Of a stretch of 64,000 nucleotides of DNA, positions 54,801-64,000 are shown piece after piece; position 1 is the first letter of the stretch, and every line of letters starts with the position of its first letter. Below the pieces are notes generated by a model, which saw only the letters and a list, made by a program, of their open reading frames with translations, made no database searches and was not told the origin of the DNA. The stretch comes from Neelides folsomi. Lineage: Eukaryota > Arthropoda > Collembola > Neelipleona > Neelidae. The stretch spans positions 186,001 through 250,000 of the forward strand of contig JAQGBZ010000034.1 in NCBI GenBank assembly GCA_034687125.1. The letters run 5' to 3'. Position numbers and translations under genes: made by a program.

Positions 54801-56814
54801 CAATGTCATTCCTCAATTCAACATGGTTCAAAAGAAAGTGCATCGAATATTGGACACATTTGATTCTTATACCGACAGAGATGTCGTTGAATCTAAATAA
54901 GAAAAATTGAATAACAAAGAATTAAAAAACCATTTAAATTACTTAATTATTGTCATTTGAATTGGTTTACCTTCCAAGGAAAGCTTGCCACAATTGTGTA
55001 TGGTGAACTGCCAAGTTCGAGTCTTTTTCGGAAAACATTCTTGCTAAAAGCGAGACAGAGCCGATTCGCTCAACTTCTTCTGAGCTCTTTAATTTGTACT
55101 CGAGCTGAGGTATGACGGACAACAAAATGGTTGGGCAAATATGATTCAACTCGTAAATCAAGTCGTAGACCTAAGAAAGAAATACGCAATTAATATTTAG
55201 TTATATAATTAATTTATATATAAAATGTGAATCATAAATTTTGATAATGTGAAAGTAAAAAAATTGTTTCGTTGCGTTACTAACATAAAATTTGCTTACC
55301 TTGTGAGTAATGAAAAGCTTCGACTCCTCTTTTCCACAAATTAAAACTTGATTGAAAAACTGTAAAAAATTAATTAAATTAACCCAATATGCTTAACATA
55401 TTATTATCCATACTACAATCGATTTCAAATAGTAGTTGACATACCCCTTAAAAATAGTAACTATGAAAAAATTGTTTAAAAAATAACAATAGAATCGATA
55501 GAATTTGAACTGATTTTGAATGAAAATAATTTATTTGTTTGGAACAGAACGGAGGTAATTTTGAAAATTCATTGAAATAAAAAGTTTTCAGTTGTTAAAA
55601 TCGTCTTTTGTATAGCAACTTGTATTTTTTTGTCATTTGTATGTCAACTACTATTTGAAATCAATTGTATATTATGTTTCATAATTATATTTCATATTGT
55701 GAAGTATGTTTGTACATTTTGAATATACGGCTCCAATGTTTCAGAACATTTGATAATCAACTCTTTAGCTAAATTGTAAGCATTTTTCTTTGAAGTCTTG
55801 ATGGGTTCCACAATATTCCCCAGAATAATATTTAATAACTCATTTGACACAGTGTCACATTCTGACACAAGTGGATTGAGAACATCGAGCATGAAAGATT
55901 TAACTTTTCCAGAATGTTCATCGCTAAATTTTTAAAAAGCCGGAAATTAATAATTAACAAATTAATAATTAGTTTATTCAAAATAATCATAATCTTTATT
56001 TATATTAATAAATATTATAATATAATAAACTTGAAAGAAAACTCAACTTACTTGACAATGAGAAAAATGAGTTCAAAAAGGCTACAAAATATTTCTTGTG
56101 CATCGTCCAGTTCAAAACACATATTGAAGGACTTGACATATGCCAAGTTCTCGAGTAAATAAAAGTATCTTTTAAATGCCGCATCCTTCGGGTCTTTCAA
56201 TCCTTCCAATTGGCTGATAAGAAACTTGAAAATGGTCTAAAAACAATAAATTAAATTAAATTAAACATCTCGTGATAGTTTTATAGTAAAAGATCGTGAT
56301 GCCAAGAAATAAAAGTCAAAGTTTAAATGTAAACTCGGAAAGATTAGTATAAAAAATACAAGATTTTTTACGACTTAATTTCACATAAAAAACAAAATTA
56401 ACTACGATTACAGAAAATACTATAAATTATTCTTTTAAATACTCTCAAATTCTCAATTTATAATTAATTTATTAAATAATAACTTACTTTAACTTGTTCT
56501 TGATCCTTGTACGGAGCTTCTGGAGCGTAAATCCTCAGAATGTCGGCAATGCAGCAGGCCACAAGGAGGCGAACGTCTTTGCTGGGATGATTTAAGAACC
56601 CGTCTTCAGCCAGGTGAAGACAGAGCGGGACGAAGGCATCGAAGGCATTTTCCTCTTGACCCATACTTTGGAAGCTCGAGGCGAGGACTTTGAGTCGTCG
56701 GATGAGTTCGTCGACGTGCATGTCTTCGGCAACATCCTTGCAGCCGGTCGGGTACACAATGGAGTCGTCGTTGATTTCTGTCGTGGCTGAGGACTTCCGG
56801 GCACCTCGGGACAT
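48833..56814 (-). CDS. PDS5: Sister chromatid cohesion protein PDS5
   Basis: Twenty-six exons join in frame from the ATG at 56814 to the stop at 48833, giving about 1,423 residues (human PDS5B 1,447). PDS5 is a HEAT-repeat protein that binds cohesin on chromosomes and works with WAPL, sororin-like factors and Eco1-type acetylases to regulate ring opening. Strong family matches include DELIRRLKVLASSF, SKDVRLLVACCIADILRIYA, YFYLLENLAYVKS, LEPYIQNFFNQVL, CFLGRFNDIS-type FLGRFNDISVGIR, DSEENVRFEVVKAIV, KERTLDKKFKIRREAL, WIKDKILHAYYMTSLDDR, SFVFPSHFSEE and IKECLWFILEPLI. The last 250 residues are low-complexity, acidic then basic/Pro-rich, ending PPRKSARLATKK, as expected of the disordered DNA-binding tail. 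Exon boundaries: 56488, 56052-56236, 55716-55923, 55300-55359, 54971-55170 and onward. The acceptor near 52934 has an alternative at about 52919. One intron carries a 256-bp MITE, another a 5S-like relic. Confidence 0.95.
49021..49092 (+). pseudogene. 5S rRNA-like relic in a PDS5 intron
   Basis: Three words of insect-type 5S rRNA occur in order and with nearly the right spacing: TGAATA (49029), TTAAGCA (49060, part of the box A region) and AGTACT (49081). Spacings are 31 and 21 bases against 32 and 22 in a typical 5S gene. A ctcg and an accga between the first two also resemble 5S. The rest is too diverged for a functional gene. It may be a 5S pseudogene or the head of a 5S-derived SINE; chance similarity is possible. 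Confidence 0.28.
55414..55669. mobile_element. MITE, family E, in a PDS5 intron
   Basis: Arms of about 30 bases are inverted copies differing by one base: gatttcaaatagtagttgac on the left and its complement on the right, flanked by TA. The 256-bp element has no coding frame and fills most of the intron between exons 3 and 4. Confidence 0.85.
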
Positions 56815-57892
56815 TTTCGCACAATTCCTTCCGGTTTTCCGGCAAAATCGGAGGAACACAAAACGTTTCAGCGACTTTCTCCGGTCAGAGGACACTGAGG
56901 GTTGCGGAGTAAAAACAAATTGACAAAGTCAGCTGAGGCTAGGGGGAATATTTTTTAAATGAAGGTTAAACCATTGGTGGACCTTTGTGGTTGTGTTGGG
57001 TCGTTGGGGTCATGAGAGGTTAAATGATTTGAGAGTTGAGGTCCATGGTCACTCCTTGTCGGTGGGTGAGATGAGGAGTGGAGCCGAATTGAGCCAGCCA
57101 AACGACCAATTCGCCTCCCCCTTGCGTAGCGTGCTTCAACTAACAAAAATACCCTGGTCCTCTTGACACAGATCAAGGGGACATCTCGGGAGGAAAAGGG
57201 AAACCAGGAAAAATTATATAATAAATACACATTTGTATCATACGCATACGTATACAAATATGTATTGTACATACTATATTGTGTATGTATGAATTGCATT
57301 GCGTATTGCATGCCTCTATACATATGTGACCATGAGATTATTTATATGGTGCATGAATGAAGAAATAATAATTAATGAAATTGACAGGAATTGAAATAAT
57401 ATTGGAAATAATATTCATTAAATTATAAACTTTTTATTAATCATAACAATTCAAGATATTTTTACATGTTTTCTGTAATATTTTAGTTATATATGATATG
57501 TGAGTAGAAATTTGTACAAAAATATGAAAAAAGTGATTAAAATGGACTTTACATGAAATTCAGGACATGTGTAGGAAAATTACCATAAAATTAATTTATA
57601 GTTTATACAAACAAAATTATTATTCCTTAAATTGTCTAAATTATTAAAAGTCTGGAATTATCTTGAATTAACATTATTGCGAAGGAATAGAATGTAAAAG
57701 GATTAAAATAAGATTAATTAAAATCTAATGATTAAAATTGTATTTAGGGATCAAAACGTGAGGTTTTCATTCTTAATATGTTACATGAATAGAAACGAAA
57801 CAACCTATATCTGTGTAACTATAACATGAGTAATTTAAATGGTTAGCGAATCAAATTAAATGGTTAACTATTTGTTGATAATTTACTTATTG
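56815..57892. other. Spacer between kinesin-8 end and PDS5 start
   Basis: The part near 56815-57190 is G+C-richer and probably holds the PDS5 promoter and leader. The remainder is AT-rich, with no gene seen. Confidence 0.55.
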
Positions 57893-60800
57893 TTAATTTT
57901 TATAATCTTGAGTGAGGGATCTTTGCGGAGATTTTCGGTAATTGTAATTGTCGTCCTTGCCCCACTGGATCGTTGTAGGATTTAGAAACTCGTTGAAAAT
58001 TTCCTTAGAATCAAATTATAAAATTAACTTTAATTATAATACCTTTAATTATGATTATCAGTTTTAATTAGAAATAAACCACAACGAAACGACGATTCGG
58101 AAACTCACAATTCAAGAGTGAAATTCTAGTCATGAATGTAAAATAACATGTCTAGGAATTTCATTCTTGTATCGGAAGTCTCTCCACTTCTTTGACTTCT
58201 TTCTTTCACGGGCCCAAATCCTCTCATAAATGAACTACATGAATTAAAAGTTAACCAACCTGGCATTCGGTTTCCATCTTTGAAGTCATTTGATTCACCC
58301 CTTTGACAATATTAAAGAGAGTTTTGAGTGATTTGATGGATTTGGCGTAGCTATCTTCCGAATTATAAGTATGTCGATGGAGGGAATTGATATATTTATT
58401 CTTTTCTTGGAGGGCTTCTTCCAACTTGTCAATCTGTGACTTTAATCGGTCAAAATATATTTGAATTAATATTTAATTGGCCTTTAATAAGTTAGTCAAA
58501 AGTATTTAAGAATAAGTAACATAACATATGTTGTTTTTTCCATAAAAAGAAAATAAAATCTGAGCTTACTTTCATCTGAAAAAGATCTGTAGACTTCATA
58601 AGGATTTCATGGACGTTTTGAGTTTCATTGTCGCGATTTCCTCTAGGAGAAGATCTAGTGGTGGAATGCATTGCAGAAGCACTTTTAGATTTCTTCATCA
58701 ATTGCCTTTCTTTTATTCTTGTTAAATCAACAATCTGCTTTTTCAGTTTTTCAGCCTGTGAACAATGAGGATTTAATGAATAATATTTAAATATTCCTTC
58801 ATCCCCTTAATGATGTTTAATTTTAATTCAATAATTCATAATTTCTTAAAGTGGTTCAACCTACATTTCCAACAAACACGGAATCGTGAATTGACTCCAC
58901 TGAATTTACACGCCTTTTCTTAATTTCGATTTTCCAGTCAATTTCTTCAGTTTCGTCGGATAAGATTATTTCATCCAACTTTCGTTTGTGTCTCGGCGAC
59001 TCTTCGTAAATGACAACAGTGGAATCAAATCGTTGGCCTTCGAAAGAGTCTGTTTCGTCATTAGCAAGTGTCACCGTTTCGTTGAGATTCATCGACCGTT
59101 TACAACTTATATTTGATTCTGGCAAAATTCTATGCTGCTCCTCTGGAATCTAAATAAATAAAAATTGCTTAACAAATCCATTCATTTTCTAAATTGCTTA
59201 ACAAACCCTTTTTCTCAATTTCTTAAGTAAAAATAATAAAATAATGAATATGAATATCATACAATGGAATCAGATTGAACGGCAACATCACATTTAGGAT
59301 TTTTGCAATGACACGCTGAGAGTTGTTTTTCCAAGAAGGCGAGTCGTTCTTTCATTTCATCCACAACTTGACCATATTGAGAAATGCATGCTTGAACTGA
59401 CATTACTTGCTTCTTCAACTGTTCAATATATTAATAATTTAAAAATTTGGCTAAAATTTCAAATATTATGTTTCTAACCTGGAATTTAATCTTTTTGGCT
59501 CTATCTGCATACTTCAAGGTATTGTAAGAGTCATCAAAGGAAAGATCTGAAGGTGACACGTTGGCAATCATTACAGTTTTACAATTCCCACCCAGAGAGT
59601 CTTTGAGTATTCTGGTCAGCTTTGAATCTCGATATGGAATGTGCCGTTTCCCATCAGCTAGCGCATTGATGCAATTTCCTTTCATAAAAATATGAGAATT
59701 TAATAAGTTTAAATGGAAATATCTGTACATATTCATTACATATTTTGTAACTAAAGTATATTAAATTAAATTACCCAAGGCTAAAAGAGACTTGTTGATG
59801 CTCGCTCCTTCTCGAAATCTTTGGCCGTTAAAACCGGTGGCTGATCCTTTCTCTGACCCAGCCAAGTCGACCATAACCAATTTAGCTGTTTTGAAATCCG
59901 AGGCGAAATCTTTATAATGCTCCTTTAACCCCACGATCACCTATGTTGAGAATAAAATCATAAAATGACAAAATATTCTAAATTTATTTTACTTCAATTA
60001 ATTAATGAATTTAGATATTATACATACTTGAAAAATTGCATGAGATCTTGAGGATTCGGAATTGTGATCTGTTGGGTGTTGGGATCGAACACTATTTCCA
60101 TGGTTCAACATTCGCATGAGTTCTTCAGCATTTTCGGGCACGTGAGTGGTCAAATTAGAAATTTTAATTCCGTGCACATCTTCTAAAACATTTAATGGAC
60201 CGGTAGGGTTGAGAAGGTCAAGCACCGTTTCATTGTAAACCTATTAGAAATAATAAATATCCCTCATTGTTATTTTAAAATTATTATAATTATTACTATT
60301 AATTTATATGGAATTTCAATGAAAAGTTAAATGTAATGTAAAATAGTTGGAAATTAGAAATGAATTACTTCTAAGTAAGAAACTTTAATTTCCGACTTCC
60401 ATTTGTCTTTCATGTCTTCTAATCGGATGAAAAGCTCTTGCATGGTAAGGGTGGTAAGTCCGGGATGCTCTATTGAACCAAGCATCGTATAAGTTTTTCC
60501 GGCACCTGTTGCGCCATACGCAAATACTACAAAAGAAACAACAAATTGGAATTTAACAAATCCAACAATATAACTTTAATTTGTATAATGAATACAATTC
60601 GATAAGAAAAGGTCAAAGTTTACCTGAACAGTTATATCCATTTAAAACTGTATCAATGGTGGATTTGATTGTATCGTCAAAGATTTCTTGGTTTGTTGAG
60701 TTTGGCCCAAAAACGCTATCAAAGGCGAACTTGATGTCTTTGTTCGGCTTTTTTAACATGTCACGACCTTTGATAAATCGTAAATAGATAAAATTAATAT

Positions 60801-61406
60801 TAAACTCACATGAATGTTTACACATAGCATACTTAATAAAACACTAATACACTTAATTAAAACACTTGTTTGGTAATTCATTGAAAATGAGAAATAGAAG
60901 AAAATTATAAAACCTTTTTGACGTGTTCCCTGGTAGAAGAAATCATCGCTGTTCATAACAGGGTCAAAAGAAATAATATTCTTATCAATGGCATGAACGA
61001 CGATTCTGAAACAATTTAAAAGGAATTAAAACTCAGTCAATTGGGCTAAATAGATAGCAAATTTAAATGGAAATATCGAAATGAATATTTACTTATGAGA
61101 CGGATTTCGTTCTCGGATATTTGGAGGTCGAACTCTGACCACGACCTTAATGTTCCCCCTTTGAATATTTGCATCTGGATTGGGCCTGGAATAACTCGGG
61201 CCGGAAAACGGATTAACATTTTCGATATTTCTATTAATTTTAAATTGATTTGGGTCAATTTTTACTGTCCCAAGGGGTCTTTTGAATAGAGGAGTCTTTC
61301 GATATGAAGTTCTCCGATTTCCTCTTGTAGTAACTGGAACAACTTTGAAATTTTGTTTCCGAACTTTAGCCTGATTCTGAAATCCAATCTTTCCATTGAA
61401 AGCCAT
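57893..61406 (-). CDS. Kinesin-8 family motor (KIF18A/Klp67A-like)
   Basis: Twelve exons give 734 residues: 61093-61406, 60914-61005, 60624-60767, 60369-60526, 60028-60240, 59775-59940, 59479-59678, 59263-59418, 58865-59149, 58570-58755, 58260-58439, 57893-58003. The motor domain covers about residues 85-440: KVVVRVRPP, the P-loop GATGAGKT (188-195), switch I NSESSRSH (296-303), switch II DLAGSE (332-337) and the microtubule-binding [20 protein letters not shown]. The segment [13 protein letters not shown] with NGYNCS and HPTDHN points to kinesin-8, plus-end depolymerases that set spindle length and chromosome position. An 80-residue basic N-terminal extension precedes the motor. After it come a short coiled coil ([16 protein letters not shown]), a Ser/Asp-rich stretch containing possible nuclear signals (HKRKLDE, KKRR) and another predicted coil ([17 protein letters not shown]). 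The last exon is inferred from frame and splice sites only. Confidence 0.93.
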
Positions 61407-62957
61407 CTTCTAGAAAATAATTGTAATGAAATAATTAGCACTCGAAAATTGTATTTTTAACTAATGACATTTACATTTTATGCTTTAATTGAGAAATAAT
61501 ATTTGTTCTGGATTCCAGAAAATTTTGAATGTTTAATATTATCAAAACCCATTCCATAGCTTGTTAAATCGTCATAAATACCACTTATAGAGACAATATT
61601 ACATTAATGTTAATTTACTTGTGTAGGTCAAAGTTCAACTATGAGTCACTGAGTCAAGGTGTCAATAGAGAAATATTCAAAGTTGGGTATTAAAATAAAA
61701 AAATGGTTTGATAACAGAAGACAATTTACCGTTGACTGATCCTCGTAAAGATGTTCTTCGATATAACGAGAAGACCAAATTACTTGACAACAAACATCCA
61801 AAGTTATTTAAAAACTGTAATTGGAGTGACAAGTTGTTAATTAATGAATGAAATTATAAATGGCAGTGAATTTGACGATCGAGTGACCGTTGCATCAAAA
61901 GGACTCGTTGAAGTGGGAAAAATTGTTGTGGGGATAGGGAAGTGAAGGAAGGATTCCCATTGGCCAGCGAACCTTCAACATCGTTGGACCAGGATTTAAA
62001 CTTACATCAGGTTTAAGGGTAATTTAATGCATACACTACAAACAATAAACGGATCATTTCGCCCCAATGAGGCCCAATCACAACACTTAAAAACCCCAAA
62101 GTGCAAAATCCTCAAAGCGCACTTTGCGGTTTTTCGATTATATAATTAATAATTTATTGGAAATATTATTTTATTCTCATTAAACACATTGAATGCATGG
62201 TTGTTATTTATAAAATTAATAAATATTTTCTAAATCAACATTAAACCGTTTTGACAATTCCTTACTTTTGAAGATAAAATGCGAATAAACGATTTTATTT
62301 TCATTTGTCCAATATTTAAAGGCCCTTTGCTTTGAATTAATACCTAGGTATAGCGTTCATAATTGACTCAATAATTTACTTTTTAATTTGGAAATGCGTA
62401 AAATGAAAAATTCTAGAGTTTTATAAGAAATTTATTAATGAAAATACATCAATTGTTTGTAAATTTATATAACCAATCTTAAATACTCATAATATGTAAG
62501 ATTGGTTTATTAGTTAACTTCATATATTGATTATTGATTATTAATTACATGATTACAAAATAAAGTAAAAAAAGAGCTGAAATGTAAAAACTCTATATCG
62601 GTATATATGTATATATATATATATGTACTCTATATGTAGGTTTTAATGAAGGATTGGTTTTCCTGTTATCACTTTATCACATATGCTAACTAAGTATGAA
62701 TTCTGAACGAACAATGAACCAGTCTTATTGATAGTATAGTAAATAGTTAAATACTAAATATATATAGTATATAGCTGTATAGTAATATTAATGTTCATAT
62801 AATATATATGTGGTATATATGCTTCAATTGTATTTTGTAATGTGTGGACTTATGGACGTATTGAATGTTAAACCCTTTGCATTGGAATTATTAAATGTTT
62901 CATTCAGAACGTCAGAATAAGCGTGTTCGGGAACGTTATAAACATATACGTAGAATA

Positions 62958-63000
62958 TACAGGGTGAACCATTAATAACGCTACATACATTCAATCGGTA
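62958..63000 (+). mobile_element. Solitary family A-like element end
   Basis: The sequence tacagggtgaaccattaata has the same outer bases as the family A elements. No matching inverted end was found within the window, so it is either a remnant or an element whose other end has decayed. Confidence 0.45.
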
Positions 63001-63312
63001 CTCATTTTAATATGTTTAAACAAAAATCTTAAACTAAGGGTACTTGATGGGTAATATGTAAATCTAGAATGTGTATCAAATTATAAGTTGAAATGGTTAA
63101 ACAAGCAGCAAACTGATAGACACTTTCTTTGAGAAAACGTGATTTTCTCTTTAGTTTATTTTACCATTTTAACTATGGAAAATCTTGGCATTCTGGTTAA
63201 AAAGGAAAATGTCTTTGTAATTGAAGACTAAGTAGAAGCTCCAAAAGCCCTTGAACAATTTGCAAATTGAAGGCTGTCGTAGTTAAACTTCCCAAGTCAT
63301 TCCAGTTGTATC

Positions 63313-63663
63313 TACAGGGTGGGCTTGTAAGCTTTGAGAATTTACATTCAACAAGAACTTTTATGTTTATGAACAAATAATCATCGTATTAATTATTCTT
63401 AAGTTGCATTGAATCGAATGCATTGAAATATCGAAAGCTTTTGAGGAAATTCCATTTGAACTGTCTTAAAAAGCATTATTGCATATAATTGAATTTTTCC
63501 TTGTGGCCCTACATTGAGGTCACCGGAGGTCAGTTCTTAAAATAAAATTTAGCCTTCTATAACATGTCATATAAAGAGTATGTCAGCAAATTTTGATGAT
63601 TATTTTTTCATAAACAAAAAAGCTATTGTAGATTGTAAATGCTCAAAGCTTACGAGCCTTGTA
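63313..63663. mobile_element. MITE, family B, complete copy (351 bp)
   Basis: Inverted ends tacagggtgggcttgtaagc on the left and (other strand, right end) tacaaggctcgtaagctttg surround a sequence shared with 25470-25731. TA borders and no coding content. The outermost bases resemble family A, so the two may share a transposase source. Confidence 0.85.
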
Positions 63664-63907
63664 GGCTACAATGCAATAAATAATATGTTAAGCAAAAAAT
63701 CGTTGTGGGCTTTGATTAGTTCGTTTTCACTGTGAGTCGTGAGAGGCCGCTCCAACTTGGCGTCCTTTCATTCCCTTCCATCCTCCCTGGAACCAACACG
63801 CTTCTTTTCTCTCCCGACTTTCCACACAAATTACCCGGACCTTGGTATCCTAATTATACAATACTTGGCTGAATCACCCTGGACCTTGGTCCTGAACATC
63901 CATCGCG

Positions 63908-63961
63908 ATGAATTTCTTCCAAGGTCGAGGTCGCGGGCGAACCAGACCATCCGAACTGAAT
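63908..63961 (+). CDS. Possible first coding exon of a gene leaving the window
   Basis: An ATG in reasonable context opens an 18-codon frame, MNFFQGRGRGRTRPSELN, followed at once by a consensus gtaagt donor in phase 0. The upstream 180 bases are G+C-rich, as expected of a leader. The RGRGRGR-type start suggests an RNA-binding or nuclear protein, but I cannot name it. The rest lies beyond the window. A longer frame (63739-63993) overlaps in another phase and ignores the splice donor. Confidence 0.42.
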
Positions 63962-64000
63962 GTAAGTCCCAGTCCCAGTCCCACTATCTATGACCCATTG

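Larger units (their letters stand above)
61407..63907. other. 2.5-kb AT-rich spacer upstream of the kinesin gene
   Basis: The kinesin leader and promoter should lie near 61407-61950. Further right are a lone mariner-like terminus at 62958 and a complete family B element (63313-63663). The bases after about 63720 become G+C-richer, consistent with the leader of a plus-strand gene. Confidence 0.55.

Overview
The window is AT-rich DNA from an animal nucleus. Every recognisable gene is an ordinary eukaryotic one split by GT/AG introns, most of them 40-100 bases long, and the spaces between and inside genes carry many short TA-flanked inverted-repeat elements. Two genes narrow the host down: a DUF229 protein (a family of nematodes, arthropods and other invertebrates) and a ceramide phosphoethanolamine synthase-like enzyme (typical of arthropods). 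I read this as a protostome, most likely an arthropod, and cannot place it further. There is no bacterial, viral or CRISPR content.

Layout from left to right. 0.9-8.0 kb (-): DUF229 type II membrane protein, 11 exons, with a decayed pogo/Tigger-like transposon in its 4.2 kb first intron. 11.06-11.59 kb (+): PHPT1 phosphohistidine phosphatase. 12.1-14.0 kb (+): SNAPC1. 14.1-20.1 kb (-): DHX35 RNA helicase, whose second intron holds a complete intronless CPES-like gene (17.2-18.2 kb, -). 21.0-24.9 kb (-): CPSF6. 26.7-29.2 kb (-): WD40 half of a WDR47/nemitin homologue, perhaps continued upstream by exons at 31.5-31.8 and 34.1-34.6 kb. 38.3-41.5 kb (-): an unidentified multi-exon gene. 42.5-47.3 kb (+): CNDP2 dipeptidase, 16 exons. 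48.8-56.8 kb (-): PDS5 cohesin regulator, 26 exons. 57.9-61.4 kb (-): kinesin-8 (KIF18-like), 12 exons. The last bases hold a possible first coding exon of a gene running off the window (+).

Exon chains were built by hand. For PHPT1, SNAPC1, DHX35, CPES, CPSF6, CNDP2, PDS5, the kinesin and DUF229 every exon keeps frame from start to stop, so those models should be close to right. The genes do not form one pathway. RNA production and processing is represented by SNAPC1, DHX35 and CPSF6, and chromosome segregation by the neighbouring PDS5 and kinesin-8.

The most distinctive feature is the population of small inverted-repeat elements. There are at least seven families, including several that are palindromic along much of their length, and many of them sit inside introns of these conserved genes. 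Other points worth a second look are the nested, intronless CPES-like gene, the DEVH (not DEAH) motif in DHX35, the WDR47 homologue with no visible LisH/CTLH exons, a 5S rRNA-like relic in a PDS5 intron, and the unidentified gene at 38-41 kb.
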